The position numbers were made by a program, and so were the translations under genes. Below are positions 50,710-60,488 of a DNA stretch of 64,000 nt, piece by piece. The number at the start of each line of letters is the position of its first letter. Position 1 is the first letter of the stretch. The notes under the pieces were generated by a model. It saw nothing but the letters and a program-made list of their open reading frames with translations, was not told the origin of the DNA and did no database searches. The DNA comes from Vibrio pacinii DSM 19139 (GTDB lineage Bacteria; Pseudomonadota; Gammaproteobacteria; Enterobacterales; Vibrionaceae), in NCBI RefSeq assembly GCF_000711795.1, contig NZ_JONH01000021.1:1-64000 (forward strand), written 5' to 3'.

Positions 50710-51093
50710 ATGAGTAATCGCAAACCTTACGTTCGTGAAATGAAACGCACTTGGTGGAAAGACCATCCGTTTTATCGCTTCTACATGCTGCGTGAAGCTA
50801 CCGTGCTGCCGCTGATTCTATTCACTATTTTCCTGACTTTTGGTCTAGGTTCATTAGTTAAAGGACCTGAAGCCTGGCAAGCTTGGTTAAGCTTTATGGC
50901 CAATCCTTTAGTTGTAGCCATCAATATTGTTGCGCTAGCGGGTAGCTTAATGCATGCACAAACTTTTTTTAGCATGATGCCGCAAGTGATGCCGATTCGC
51001 CTCAAAGGTAAATTGGTCGACAAGAAGATCATTGTTCTCACGCAGTGGGCAGCGGTCGCGTTCATTTCACTCATTGTACTTATCGTGGTGTAA
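50710..51093 (+). CDS. frdC: Fumarate reductase membrane anchor subunit C
   Basis: A 127-residue anchor with three membrane helices that binds menaquinol together with FrdD. It opens with the family segment RKPYVREMKRTWWKD and has helices at about 30-50, 65-88 and 105-125. It starts 2 nt after the frdB stop. Confidence 0.95.
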   Translation: MSNRKPYVREMKRTWWKDHPFYRFYMLREATVLPLILFTIFLTFGLGSLVKGPEAWQAWLSFMANPLVVAINIVALAGSLMHAQTFFSMMPQVMPIRLKGKLVDKKIIVLTQWAAVAFISLIVLIVV

Positions 51094-51105
51094 GGAGCAG
51101 TAACG

Positions 51106-51483
51106 ATGAAACCAAACTATTCTGTGGATAGCGCTCCAAAACGTTCAGACGAGCCAATTTGGTGGGGATTATTTGGCGCAGGTGGCACCTGGTTTGCCAT
51201 GATCACCCCTGTGACCATTCTGGTACTCGGCCTGTTAGCCCCGCTTGGTATCATAGATGCACAAGCGCTAAGCTATGAGCGCGTTGTCGACTTCGCCACC
51301 AGCATTATTGGTGCTTTGTTTATTATCGCCACACTCGCGCTGCCAATGTGGCATGCCATGCACCGTGTTCATCATGGCATGCACGATCTTAAGTTCCACA
51401 CTGGTATTGTCGGCAAAGTGGCTTGTTATGCGTTTGCTGGCTTAATCTCTGCACTTGCCGTGATTTTTATCATTATGATCTAA
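51106..51483 (+). CDS. frdD: Fumarate reductase membrane anchor subunit D
   Basis: A 125-residue anchor with three helices and the FrdD signature [15 protein letters not shown] near the N-terminus and [11 protein letters not shown] in the loop. It is the last gene of frdABCD, 12 nt after frdC, ahead of a strong terminator. Confidence 0.95.
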   Translation: MKPNYSVDSAPKRSDEPIWWGLFGAGGTWFAMITPVTILVLGLLAPLGIIDAQALSYERVVDFATSIIGALFIIATLALPMWHAMHRVHHGMHDLKFHTGIVGKVACYAFAGLISALAVIFIIMI

Positions 51484-51507
51484 TCAGCCAAATAAAGTGC
51501 AAACACC

Positions 51508-51534
51508 AAAAAGCCCGCGACTGCGGGCTTTTTT
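51508..51534. terminator. Bidirectional terminator between frdD and hslU
   Basis: AAAAAGCCCGC (51508-51518) pairs with GCGGGCTTTTT (51523-51533) around GACT. Confidence 0.95.
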
Positions 51535-51550
51535 ATACTTTGCTCACCAA

Positions 51551-52885
51551 TTACAGAATAAAGCGGCTCAAGTCTTCGTCTTCAATAAACTCATCTAAGC
51601 GTGTTTTAACATAGTCGGCATCAATGGTCATTTTCGATCCCGCCTTATCCGTCGCTTCAAACGAGATCTCATCCATCAAGCGCTCCATCACAGTGTGAAG
51701 ACGACGGGCACCAATGTTCTCGGTGGTCTCATTCACTGTCCAAGCCGCTTCTGCGATCTGAGTAATCCCTTCTTCGGTAAACTCGATATCAACATCTTCG
51801 GTCTTCATCAAAGCGATGTATTGCTCGGTTAGCGAGGCTTTCGGCTCCGTCAGGATACGCTTGAAATCTTCACTCGACAGCGCTTCTAGCTCAACACGAA
51901 TAGGTAAACGGCCTTGCAGCTCTGGAATCAAGTCCGATGGGCGCGCCACTTGGAAAGCGCCAGAAGCAACAAACAAGATGTGATCGGTTTTGACCATACC
52001 ATGTTTAGTCGATACGGTACTTCCTTCGATAAGCGGCAATAGATCGCGTTGTACGCCTTCACGTGAGACATCTGGGCCCGAGCTTTCGCCACGCTTACAG
52101 ATTTTGTCAATCTCATCGATAAACACGATGCCGTTATTCTCAACGTTGTAAATGGCCTGATCTTTAAGCTCTTCTTGATTCACTAACTTGGCAGCTTCTT
52201 CTTCCGCTAGAGCTTTGAAGGCATCTTTGATTTTCAGCTTGCGCTTCTTCTTGGTGTCACCAGCGAGATTTTGAAACATGCCTTGCAGCTGATTGGTCAT
52301 CTCTTCCATGCCAGGAGGCGCCATGATTTCAACGCCCATTTGCGGTGCGGCGACATCGATCTCTATCTCTTTGTCATCCAACTTTCCTTCACGTAATTTC
52401 TTGCGAAAAATTTGGCGGGTGTTCGATGAGCTCTCTTCTTGCGGTTCATTCTGGCCCCAAGAATCACGAGCTGGTGGTAACAAGGCATCAAGAATACGCT
52501 CTTCCGCTTGCTCTTCAGCGCGAAACTTCACTTTTTCCATCGCTTGTTGATGAGTCATCTTGACCGCAACATCGGTTAGATCACGAATGATGGTTTCGAC
52601 CTCTTTACCCACGTAACCGACTTCGGTGAACTTGGTTGCTTCCACTTTAATGAAAGGCGCATTGGCAAGTTTAGCTAGACGACGGGCGATTTCGGTTTTA
52701 CCGACCCCCGTTGGACCGATCATCAAAATGTTTTTTGGTGTCACTTCAACTCGTAAGCTTTCTTCAAGTTGCATACGGCGCCAGCGGTTACGCAGTGCAA
52801 TCGCCACTGAACGTTTTGCATTGTCTTGACCAATGATATGGCGGTTTAGTTCATGCACAATTTCGCGAGGGGTCATTTCAGACAT
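51551..52885 (-). CDS. hslU: HslU ATPase subunit of the HslUV protease
   Basis: AAA+ unfoldase that feeds substrates to HslV. The 444-residue protein has [21 protein letters not shown], Walker [13 protein letters not shown], the pore loop [10 protein letters not shown], the long I domain, Walker [11 protein letters not shown] and the C-terminal EDLSRFIL tail that docks into HslV. It follows hslV by 39 nt. Confidence 0.97.
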   Translation of the reverse strand: MSEMTPREIVHELNRHIIGQDNAKRSVAIALRNRWRRMQLEESLRVEVTPKNILMIGPTGVGKTEIARRLAKLANAPFIKVEATKFTEVGYVGKEVETIIRDLTDVAVKMTHQQAMEKVKFRAEEQAEERILDALLPPARDSWGQNEPQEESSSNTRQIFRKKLREGKLDDKEIEIDVAAPQMGVEIMAPPGMEEMTNQLQGMFQNLAGDTKKKRKLKIKDAFKALAEEEAAKLVNQEELKDQAIYNVENNGIVFIDEIDKICKRGESSGPDVSREGVQRDLLPLIEGSTVSTKHGMVKTDHILFVASGAFQVARPSDLIPELQGRLPIRVELEALSSEDFKRILTEPKASLTEQYIALMKTEDVDIEFTEEGITQIAEAAWTVNETTENIGARRLHTVMERLMDEISFEATDKAGSKMTIDADYVKTRLDEFIEDEDLSRFIL

Positions 52886-52924
52886 AATTAATTTCCTTAA
52901 GGTTTATCGCCACTATCTTTGGTT

Positions 52925-53467
52925 TTATTCTGCTTTATCTTGCGCAGTTTCTAGTTCTTCAATAGTGTGGTGATGGTTGGTGAAAACACAGATGTCACCG
53001 GCAATTTTTAGTGCTTTTTCAGCAATTTCACGGGCATCTAAATCGGTATTTTCTAGCAAAGCTGTGGCTGCCGCTTGTGCAAAGTTGCCACCCGAGCCAA
53101 TCGCAATCAGATCGTTCTCTGGCTGAACCACATCACCGTTACCAGTAATAATCAACGACGCGGTTTCATCCGCTACGGCCAGCAAAGCTTCAAGCTTACG
53201 CAGCGCACGATCGCTACGCCAATCTTTCGCCAGTTCGACCGCGGCTTTGGTCAAATGACCTTGGTGCATTTGTAACTTGCTTTCAAAGCGCTCAAACAAG
53301 GTAAAAGCATCGGCAGTACTACCAGCAAAGCCAGCCAGTACTTTATTGTTATAGAGGCGACGCACTTTGCGCGCATTGCCCTTCATTACTGTGTTACCGA
53401 GAGATACTTGTCCGTCACCAGCGATGACGACTTTATTATTACGACGTACAGAGACAATGGTAGTCAC
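52925..53467 (-). CDS. hslV: HslV peptidase subunit of the HslUV protease
   Basis: Proteasome beta-like threonine protease, 180 residues. After removal of the initiator the sequence begins TTIVSVRRN, exposing the catalytic N-terminal Thr; Lys and [18 protein letters not shown] and [11 protein letters not shown] motifs are present. The start codon is GTG (53467). A terminator separates it from ftsN upstream, so hslVU has its own promoter. Confidence 0.97.
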   Translation of the reverse strand: MTTIVSVRRNNKVVIAGDGQVSLGNTVMKGNARKVRRLYNNKVLAGFAGSTADAFTLFERFESKLQMHQGHLTKAAVELAKDWRSDRALRKLEALLAVADETASLIITGNGDVVQPENDLIAIGSGGNFAQAAATALLENTDLDAREIAEKALKIAGDICVFTNHHHTIEELETAQDKAE

Positions 53468-53563
53468 GAGTAGGGCCTCATAATTATGAATTTTTAGTGT
53501 TAGAAACTATATGAGGTTGGCTCGTTAGGAATTCAAGGGAGAAACTCAGGATCGTCAAGAACA

Positions 53564-53590
53564 AAAAACGAACCTCTCGGTTCGTTTTTA
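53564..53590 (-). terminator. Terminator between ftsN and hslV
   Basis: AAAAACGAACC (53564-53574) pairs with GGTTCGTTTTT (53579-53589) around TCTC. Confidence 0.92.
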
Positions 53591-53596
53591 TAGGAT

Positions 53597-54145
53597 TTAT
53601 TGCGTTTCTTTCCAAATCGCACAAGGCTCGATCTTGGCACGCTGGAGTTTGTGCTTATCTCGCTCTGCATCACGCTTAAATTTGTATGGGCCTAATACCA
53701 CGCGATACCAACTGCTGTCTTCTTTCTTGCGGATTTTACTGTTGATCCCCTGGAACGCGATGTCTAGCTTACGTGCTTCCGCATCTTTGCCATTTTTGTA
53801 GGCACCACACTGCATAATGTAGGGAATTTCAGACACGACCTGCTCTTTGGCTTTCACCGCAACTTCGCGGCTTGGCAAAGACTCGACATAATCCCACTTC
53901 TCTTCAGGAGGCGGCGGCAGTATCGACTTAGGCTTCGCTTGCGGTTTTGTCTGCGTGGGTTGAGCCACAGGCGTTGGCGGTTCAGGATCCTGACTGAGTA
54001 AATACAATCCATAGCCAAACACGCCTAACAGAATTAAGGCAAGCAAACCACTACGCCACGGCTTTCGACGCGGAGCGGCTTTGTTTTTTGCAGGTTTTCG
54101 GCTTTGGGTGCCACGACCTCTTTTTACGTAATCTCTATTCGCCAC
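53597..54145 (-). CDS. ftsN: Cell division protein FtsN
   Basis: A bitopic divisome activator of 182 residues. The cytoplasmic N-terminus MANRDYVKRGRG is the part that contacts FtsA. One membrane helix is at about 33-51, a short Pro/Gln-rich linker contains WDYVESLPSREV (essential-domain position), and a SPOR domain is at about 105-178 (YIMQCGAYKNGKDAEARK ... SSWYRVVLGPYKFKRDAE). It is shorter than the E. coli protein (319 residues), mainly in the linker. The start codon appears to be GTG. Confidence 0.93.
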   Translation of the reverse strand: MANRDYVKRGRGTQSRKPAKNKAAPRRKPWRSGLLALILLGVFGYGLYLLSQDPEPPTPVAQPTQTKPQAKPKSILPPPPEEKWDYVESLPSREVAVKAKEQVVSEIPYIMQCGAYKNGKDAEARKLDIAFQGINSKIRKKEDSSWYRVVLGPYKFKRDAERDKHKLQRAKIEPCAIWKETQ

Positions 54146-54263
54146 GACTGAACATCAATGTAATTGGTTACAACTGACCGACATGTTAATGCAGATTGCT
54201 GCACGATGACAGACTTGAAATGGCAGCGGCGCATCAAAACGCGCCGCTGACTATCGCTGCAAC

Positions 54264-55271
54264 TTATAGCACTCTCGGTGGTGCAGCACTTTCACGTATT
54301 ACTAATGTGGTTTCCAGCAGACGCGAACCTGCTCGTACATCATGACCACGCAAAATCTCAAGCATCATCAACATCGCTTGACGACCAATTTCGTAGCGTG
54401 GCTGAGAGATCGTCGTCAACGGTGGATCGCAAAATTGAGCAAATTGAATGTCATCAAAGCCCACCAATGACAAATCCTGAGGCACACGCAAACCAAGCTT
54501 TTTAGCTTGTTGAATCGCCCCAATCGCCATCGCATCGTTATGACAAAATATCGCAGTCGGAGGTTCTGGCAGGGCCAATAGCTGACGAACCGCTAGCGCC
54601 CCGGCTTCAAAGGTAAAGTCGCCAAATGCGCGATAGGCAGGGTTCATTGTCAAGCCCGCTCGACGCAGAGCTTGCTGATAGCCTTGATGGCGGAAATGAC
54701 ACAATGCCGCACTCTCTGGTCCAGAAATTTCGGCAATACGTTTATGGCCCATCTGAGTAAGGTAATTAACGGCTTCAAAGGCAGACGTTAAGTTATCAAT
54801 ATGCACGGTAGGCAGCTCAAGCTCAGGCGCATATTCACAAGCCATCACCATCGGCGGTAGATTTTTTTGTTCTGGTTTGCTGACATCGAATGGTAAATCA
54901 GTGCCCAGCAACAGCATGCCATCAGCTTGTTTAGTGAAAACCAAGTTAACAAATGAGCTTTCACGTCGTTTCTGTAGACCACTATCACCGAGCAGCACAA
55001 TATAGCCATGCTCCATCGCGGCATCTTCAATGCCACGAATAATTTCAGTGTAGTAAGGATCACAGATGTCAGGAATGATCGCGATGATCGTTTTTGATTC
55101 GTTGCGGCGTAGATTACGTGCCAACGAATTTGGTGAATATCCAGCTTCTAAAACAGCGTCTTCTACTCGTTTTCTCGTCGCTGATGATACTTTTTCCGGA
55201 TTCATCAGCGCTCGAGAAACCGTCGCTGTTGAAACTCCCGCAAGCTGGGCAACATCCTTCATTGTCGCCAT
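54264..55271 (-). CDS. cytR: LacI-family nucleoside regulator CytR
   Basis: A 335-residue repressor that acts with CRP at nucleoside uptake and catabolism promoters; in V. cholerae CytR also affects competence genes. The helix-turn-helix is at residues 4-24 (MKDVAQLAGVSTATVSRALM), followed by the hinge and a periplasmic-binding-like domain with ELPTVHIDNLTSAFEAVNYL and FDDIQFAQFCDPPLTTISQPRYEIG, which closely follow E. coli CytR. It lies between priA and ftsN as in E. coli. Confidence 0.93.
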   Translation of the reverse strand: MATMKDVAQLAGVSTATVSRALMNPEKVSSATRKRVEDAVLEAGYSPNSLARNLRRNESKTIIAIIPDICDPYYTEIIRGIEDAAMEHGYIVLLGDSGLQKRRESSFVNLVFTKQADGMLLLGTDLPFDVSKPEQKNLPPMVMACEYAPELELPTVHIDNLTSAFEAVNYLTQMGHKRIAEISGPESAALCHFRHQGYQQALRRAGLTMNPAYRAFGDFTFEAGALAVRQLLALPEPPTAIFCHNDAMAIGAIQQAKKLGLRVPQDLSLVGFDDIQFAQFCDPPLTTISQPRYEIGRQAMLMMLEILRGHDVRAGSRLLETTLVIRESAAPPRVL

Positions 55272-55625
55272 AGTGTACTAACCCTCTTTAAATGTTCCAA
55301 TCCGGTAGCAGATGCCACCTAAGCCTCTAGTTAAAAATAATCATATTCTCTGTGAGCAGAGTGACACAAATTCGCAGGCTAAAGCCTATCTTGTAATTAC
55401 CTGCACTAAGCAATCGTTTAACTTGCAAAGTATGAAGTGAAAACAACGCATTGCAGACTACCTAGTGTATTCATTTCATAACACAAAGTTACGGGGGATT
55501 TAACAAAAATGGCAGCCAGCCAGTGATTAACATCACAAATAAATGAAAAGTTGGTGAATAGAGAACGCTGTAGTTATGATTCAAGCAAGGCTCTGCCAAT
55601 AAAATCTCCTTCAGACCACCTTTCA
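55272..55625 (-). promoter_or_regulatory. cytR upstream region
   Basis: A 354-nt gap between priA and cytR with no gene. A CRP-type site GTGA-TTAACA-TCAC lies at 55523-55536 within CCAGTGATTAACATCACAAA, in keeping with known CRP/CytR control of cytR, although it is about 250 nt from the start codon. No terminator for priA was recognised. Confidence 0.5.
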
Positions 55626-57827
55626 CTAACTAAGATCTTGCGGTTCTATATCGAGTGTCCAACGTACTTTTTTCGCATTTGGCAACAGGGCTATTGCTGG
55701 TTTCGCACTCGCGAGTAACTTTTGCATCATAGGGCGACTTTGCGTTTGCAACAGCAATTGCCAACGAAACTTGCCAGCTCGCTTAGCCAGTGGGGCGGGC
55801 GTTGGCCCAAGCACTTGGCAGTATTGGTCAAACAACGGATGTGCCTCTAACGTATGGCGCACCTGGCGAAGAAACTCTTCAACCAATGCCGATTGATTGG
55901 CCTCTGCACGAAATAGAGTTAAAAACGAGAACGGTGGTAGCTGAGCCACTTTGCGCTCTTCAAGTGCGGTTTCAGCAAAGTGACGATAACTTTTGCTCAG
56001 CAAGGCTTGCAGCAAGCTGTGCTCTGGGTGGTGAGTTTGTAATACAACCTCGCCAGGCTTACTCGCTCGCCCCGCACGGCCAGCAACTTGAATAAATAAT
56101 TGAGCAAGTCGCTCAGATGCTCGAAAGTCACTACTGTAGAGCGAACCATCGACATCCAGTAAGGCCACCAGCGTCACATCAGGAAAATGGTGCCCTTTAG
56201 CCAGCATCTGAGTTCCAATTAAGATTTGATACTCACCATTGCGAATGGCGGTCAAGGCACTTTCCAAACTTCCCTTACGACGTGTGCTGTCGCGATCAAT
56301 CCGAATGGTTTTGTACTCAGGAAACAACTCGGATAGCTGATGCTCTAATTGTTCAGTACCAACACCAACGGTCACTAGGTGTGTCGAGCCGCACCCTTGG
56401 CATTGGTGAATGATCGGTTGCTGAGAGCCACAGTGATGGCAGCGAATTTCACTGCTGTTTTGGTGATAGGTGTAGTACGCATCACAACGCTTACATTCGG
56501 CTATCCAGCCACATTCATGACACATCAATGCCGGAGAGAACCCGCGTCGATTCAAAAACAGCATGACCTGATTGCCTGCATTAAGGTGCTTACGCATTTC
56601 AGCAATCAAGGGCGCCGATAAACCACTTTCAAGATAGAGACCTTTAACGTCGAGTACTTTGTTGGTGGTTGGGGTCGCATTTCCGGCGCGCGCAGACAGA
56701 ACCAGATGATGATACTTTCCCACTAAGGCGTTGTGTAATGTTTCTAGTGCTGGCGTGGCCGATCCTAATACAATTGGAATTTGCTCTTTATTGGCACGCA
56801 TCACCGCGACATCGCGGGCATGATAACGCAAGCTATCTTGCTGTTTATATGAAGCGTCATGCTCCTCATCAACAATAATGATGCCTAGCTTAGCAAATGG
56901 TGTCAGTAGCGCAGAACGCGTGCCAATGACAATCCCTGCGGCATTATCACGCGCGCTCAGCCAAGCATTGAGTCGCTCGGTATCATTTAAACCTGAGTGG
57001 ATCACTTCAACCGGTACATTAAAGCGGCGTTTAAAGCGATTGATGGTTTGCGGAGTCAATCCGATTTCAGGCACCAGCACTAACGCTTGCGCGCCTTGCT
57101 CTAGTACTGGCTTTATCATATTTAAGTAGACTTCGGTTTTACCCGACCCGGTCACCCCTTCCAGTAAATAACAGCCAAACCCTTGCGCGCTGTTTACCGT
57201 CGCAATCGCAACGGCCTGCTCAGCATTGAGCTTAGGTTTGTCGACGTTGGCCTCAACATCTTGATGCCAATCGCGAATCACTGGCTTGCTTTCTAACGAT
57301 GCAATCCAGTCTTTTTCCACTAAGGTTTTTAATACTGACGAGCTGATCTCTTGATCAATAAACTCTTGGTGTGCGACAGATCCGGCTTCAAGCATGTGCA
57401 TGACCTTCGCCTGCTTCACCGCGCGACCAAATCCCTGCATCAGTTGATCGCGACCACTCGCGGTCAGTTGCCACGAAACCAGCGTGGCAAAATCAGCGGG
57501 CTTCCCTTTGCGCAAAGCACTTGGCATCGCATTGAATAAAGTCTCGCCGAGCGGATATTGATAGAACTGGCTGCACCAATGAAGTAAGGCATAAAGCCGT
57601 TCAGGCCAAACTGGTTGACTATCAAGCACTTGTTTAATCGGCTTGATTTTTGTCAGCTCAAATTCTGACTCATTAACCAAAGCCGTCACCAAACCGACTA
57701 ACGTTTGCCGACCAAAAGGCACCGATACACGGCCACCGATAATCGGAAACAGGTGATTCGGTATCAGATAATCGAATTGTTTATCGAGTGGCACAGGTAA
57801 CGCTACTCGGGCAATCGTTGGTCGCAT
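55626..57827 (-). CDS. priA: Replication restart helicase PriA
   Basis: A 733-residue 3'-5' helicase that reloads the replisome at stalled forks. The N-terminal 3'BD domain opens VALPVPLDKQFDYLIP. Helicase motifs include Walker A GVTGSGKTEVY, the DEEH box IIVDEEHDASYKQQ and GSATPALETL. Zinc-binding cysteine pairs occur in CHECGWIAECKRCD, CHHCGS and CQGCGS. GTQMLAKGHHFPDVTLV is motif V. Divergent from rpmE, as in E. coli. Confidence 0.97.
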   Translation of the reverse strand: MRPTIARVALPVPLDKQFDYLIPNHLFPIIGGRVSVPFGRQTLVGLVTALVNESEFELTKIKPIKQVLDSQPVWPERLYALLHWCSQFYQYPLGETLFNAMPSALRKGKPADFATLVSWQLTASGRDQLMQGFGRAVKQAKVMHMLEAGSVAHQEFIDQEISSSVLKTLVEKDWIASLESKPVIRDWHQDVEANVDKPKLNAEQAVAIATVNSAQGFGCYLLEGVTGSGKTEVYLNMIKPVLEQGAQALVLVPEIGLTPQTINRFKRRFNVPVEVIHSGLNDTERLNAWLSARDNAAGIVIGTRSALLTPFAKLGIIIVDEEHDASYKQQDSLRYHARDVAVMRANKEQIPIVLGSATPALETLHNALVGKYHHLVLSARAGNATPTTNKVLDVKGLYLESGLSAPLIAEMRKHLNAGNQVMLFLNRRGFSPALMCHECGWIAECKRCDAYYTYHQNSSEIRCHHCGSQQPIIHQCQGCGSTHLVTVGVGTEQLEHQLSELFPEYKTIRIDRDSTRRKGSLESALTAIRNGEYQILIGTQMLAKGHHFPDVTLVALLDVDGSLYSSDFRASERLAQLFIQVAGRAGRASKPGEVVLQTHHPEHSLLQALLSKSYRHFAETALEERKVAQLPPFSFLTLFRAEANQSALVEEFLRQVRHTLEAHPLFDQYCQVLGPTPAPLAKRAGKFRWQLLLQTQSRPMMQKLLASAKPAIALLPNAKKVRWTLDIEPQDLS

Positions 57828-57969
57828 AGTGGCTATCGAGCTCTTGGGGAGGTAACGCTGCTTAGTCTAAGGTAAAAATGACCGACAAGAAAGCGACTCC
57901 GCACCCACGACAACGCCAAGTTTCGGCTAAAAAAGTAGCAGATTTATGGTTAAATCGGTTGATCACTGT

Positions 57970-58106
57970 GGCGCGATTCATTACTATATCGCGCCTTAGA
58001 GATATGGCTGTCATTTGGCGGCGGTATCCAAGCAACTTTTATTAACTACGTGTGGTGTCCGGCTTAGAATCGGATAGCGACACGGCCTATATTCAGAGGT
58101 TCTCCC
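57970..58106 (+). promoter_or_regulatory. rpmE upstream and leader region with hairpins
   Basis: The priA-rpmE gap holds a perfect inverted repeat GGCGCGAT / ATCGCGCC (57970-57995, 10-nt loop). Just before the gene a second hairpin can form between TGTCCG and CGGATA (about 58052-58077), upstream of the AGAGG box. A structured leader would fit autogenous control by L31; this is inferred. Confidence 0.4.
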
Positions 58107-58325
58107 ATGAAAGCTGGTATCCACCCAGAGTACAAAGCAGTTAAAGCGACTTGTTCTTGCGGCAACTCTTTCGAGTTCAACTCAACGCTAAGCAAAGAGT
58201 CTATCCACCTAGACGTATGTGACAAATGTCACCCATTCTACACTGGTAAGCAACGTATCGTAGATACAGGCGGCCGTGTTGATCGCTTCAACAAACGTTT
58301 CGGTGCTCTATCAAGCAAGAAGTAA
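58107..58325 (+). CDS. rpmE: 50S ribosomal protein L31 (zinc form)
   Basis: A 72-residue ribosomal protein bridging the subunits. The zinc-binding cysteines are present in CSCGNS (16-21) and [12 protein letters not shown] (37-48), so this is the C+ form and not the zinc-independent YkgM type. It ends [22 protein letters not shown] precedes the ATG and a terminator follows. Confidence 0.97.
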   Translation: MKAGIHPEYKAVKATCSCGNSFEFNSTLSKESIHLDVCDKCHPFYTGKQRIVDTGGRVDRFNKRFGALSSKK

Positions 58326-58350
58326 TTTCTGCTTAGATATCGAATCTAGA

Positions 58351-58376
58351 AAGGACGCTCAGGCGTCCTTTTTTGT
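58351..58376 (+). terminator. Terminator after rpmE
   Basis: AAGGACGC (58351-58358) pairs with GCGTCCTT (58363-58370) around TCAG-type loop, followed by a T run. Confidence 0.9.
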
Positions 58377-58583
58377 TATCTATCATAGGGTAATTAGCAT
58401 TCATTTAGAGTATTGTGTTATTGATACTAGGCATTACCAGTGATCCCTCTTGATATCTGGTCTTATCAGCCGACTTTTACAACCTTTTATTGCTTCCGCT
58501 CGCATTCTGACCTAGGCAGCTTGACTTAGTTACTCTAAAATGGATTCCCCTTTCCATATAATTATTAACGAGTACCTACACCT

Positions 58584-59861
58584 ATGTCCGATGACAATCC
58601 TCAACAACTATCTCCTGAAGAGCAATTCCGTCAGCAAGCATTGGATTACCATGCCTACCCGACGCCAGGCAAAATTTCTGTTGAGCTGACTACCCCAGCC
58701 GAAACCGCCAGAGACCTAGCGCTCGCCTACAGCCCAGGCGTTGCAGAACCCGTACGCGAAATCGCCCAAAACGTCGATAACGTCTATAAGTACACCTCAA
58801 AAGGCAATATGGTAGCTGTAATCTCAAACGGTACCGCAATTTTAGGCTTGGGTAACCTAGGTCCAATGGCATCAAAACCTGTTATGGAAGGTAAAGCACT
58901 GCTCTTTAAGCGCTTTGCAGGTCTTGATTCGATTGATATTGAGGTCAAACACCGCACTATCGAAGAATTTGTTGATACCGTTGCCAACATCGCCGATACC
59001 TTTGGCGGTATTAACCTAGAAGATATCAAAGCACCGGATTGTTTTGAGATTGAAAGACAGTTGATTGAGCGTTGTGATGTACCTGTGTTCCACGACGACC
59101 AACACGGAACTGCGATTGTGACGGCTGCGGGGATGTTAAATGCGATTGAATTGCAAGGAAAGAAACTTCAAGACGCAACCATAGTCTGTCTTGGTGCCGG
59201 CGCTGCCGCCGTTGCTTGTATGGAACTGCTGATCAAATGTGGCGCAATGCGTGAGAAAATCTACATGCTGGATCGCAAAGGCGTTATTCATACTCGTCGT
59301 GAAGATCTCAATGAATACAAACAGCTATTTGCTAACAATACTGATAAACGAACGTTAGAAGATGTAATTGAAGGGGCCGATCTGTTCTTAGGTGTATCAG
59401 GTCCAAACTTGCTGCCGCCCGAGGCGCTTAAATTGATGGCCGATAAGCCGATTGTGTTTGCTTGTTCGAATCCAGATCCAGAAATCAAGCCAGAGCTAGC
59501 CAGAGCCGTTCGCCAAGATCTGATCATGGGAACCGGACGCAGTGACTATCCGAACCAAGTCAATAACGTGCTGTGTTTCCCATTCATCTTCCGTGGTGCG
59601 CTGGATGTGCGTGCTAGCGAAATCAATGATGAGATGAAACTGGCCGCGGTTGAAGCCATTCGTCAGCTCGCCAAAGAAGAAGTGCCAGCAGAAGTATTAA
59701 AAGCCGCGGGGGTTAGCGCGCTGTCATTTGGCCCAGATTACATCATTCCAAAACCAATGGATTCTCGCCTATTGTCTCGCGTAGCTAAAGCAGTCGCGCA
59801 AGCGGCTGTCGACTCAGGTGTCGCGCGAATAGAAATGCCAGAAAACTACATGGCAGAGTAA
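58584..59861 (+). CDS. NAD(P)-dependent malic enzyme (short form)
   Basis: Oxidatively decarboxylates malate to pyruvate. The 425-residue protein has YHAYPTPGKISVE, the catalytic Tyr in ALAYSPGVAEPV, catalytic Lys in the VMEGKALLFKRFAG region, the metal site FEIERQLIERCDVPVFHDDQHGTA and a Rossmann motif CLGAGAAAVACMELL. It matches the N-terminal half of MaeB but lacks the phosphotransacetylase-like C-terminal domain of the E. coli protein, the common short form. NAD versus NADP preference is not clear from the sequence. Flanked by terminators on both sides. Confidence 0.94.
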   Translation: MSDDNPQQLSPEEQFRQQALDYHAYPTPGKISVELTTPAETARDLALAYSPGVAEPVREIAQNVDNVYKYTSKGNMVAVISNGTAILGLGNLGPMASKPVMEGKALLFKRFAGLDSIDIEVKHRTIEEFVDTVANIADTFGGINLEDIKAPDCFEIERQLIERCDVPVFHDDQHGTAIVTAAGMLNAIELQGKKLQDATIVCLGAGAAAVACMELLIKCGAMREKIYMLDRKGVIHTRREDLNEYKQLFANNTDKRTLEDVIEGADLFLGVSGPNLLPPEALKLMADKPIVFACSNPDPEIKPELARAVRQDLIMGTGRSDYPNQVNNVLCFPFIFRGALDVRASEINDEMKLAAVEAIRQLAKEEVPAEVLKAAGVSALSFGPDYIIPKPMDSRLLSRVAKAVAQAAVDSGVARIEMPENYMAE

Positions 59862-59878
59862 GCCTGTTGTGATGAACA

Positions 59879-59910
59879 AAAAAACCGCTGTTTAATACAG
59901 CGGTTTTTTT
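59879..59910. terminator. Bidirectional terminator between the malic enzyme gene and metJ
   Basis: AAAAAACCGCTGT (59879-59891) pairs with ACAGCGGTTTTTTT (59897-59910) around TTAAT. Confidence 0.95.
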
Positions 59911-59952
59911 TAAGAATTTTACCTTGCAGAAAAAAATGACATGCCGTGGTGA

Positions 59953-60270
59953 TTATTCATCAAACGCTTCGAACTCAATGCCCATTTCTGTCATTAGTTT
60001 TTTCACCTCTGTCGGGATATCATCTGGGCGATCTTTACGCAAGTCTTCATCCGTTGGCAGTGGCTGACCTGTGTATGCGTGCAAAAACGCTTCGCACAAT
60101 AGCTCACTGTTTGTCGCGTGGCGCAGGTTATTGATCTGACGGCGCGTACGTTCATCAGTTAAAACCTTTAATACTTTCAATGGAATAGAAACAGTAATCT
60201 TCTTTACTTGCTCACTTTTTTTTCCATGCTCAGCGTACGGGCTAATGTATTCGCCATTCCAGTCTGCCAT
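59953..60270 (-). CDS. metJ: Methionine repressor MetJ
   Basis: A 105-residue ribbon-helix-helix repressor that uses S-adenosylmethionine as corepressor and binds tandem met boxes. It opens [21 protein letters not shown], and the DNA-contacting strand is [16 protein letters not shown] (about 22-37). The ATG at 60270 has AAAGGTG upstream; the 39-codon open extension runs through the met-box array and is rejected. It is divergent from metBL and likely autoregulated. Confidence 0.97.
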   Translation of the reverse strand: MADWNGEYISPYAEHGKKSEQVKKITVSIPLKVLKVLTDERTRRQINNLRHATNSELLCEAFLHAYTGQPLPTDEDLRKDRPDDIPTEVKKLMTEMGIEFEAFDE

Positions 60271-60326
60271 TGCGCACCTTTGTAAAAATGTATGTTTGAA
60301 ATTAGAAGCCGCAATTTTAGCGGCAT

Positions 60327-60374
60327 TTATGTCCACAAGCAAAGACATATAGACGTCTAGAAGCATTGACGTCC
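60327..60374. promoter_or_regulatory. Tandem met-box operator between metJ and metB
   Basis: Six contiguous 8-bp units fit the MetJ box AGACGTCT: TTATGTCC, ACAAGCAA, AGACATAT, AGACGTCT (perfect, 60351-60358), AGAAGCAT and TGACGTCC. The inner four are the clearest. The array sits between the divergent metJ and metBL and should repress both when SAM is abundant. Confidence 0.88.
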
Positions 60375-60488
60375 ACAAAAATGACAAGTAAAGTGGTCAG
60401 AAATGGAGTTGGAATTGCTCATATCTGACATCTTCAAGATATAGCGCATTCCCTGCAACAAGTCACTATAGTTCGAAAGGAAACGCCC

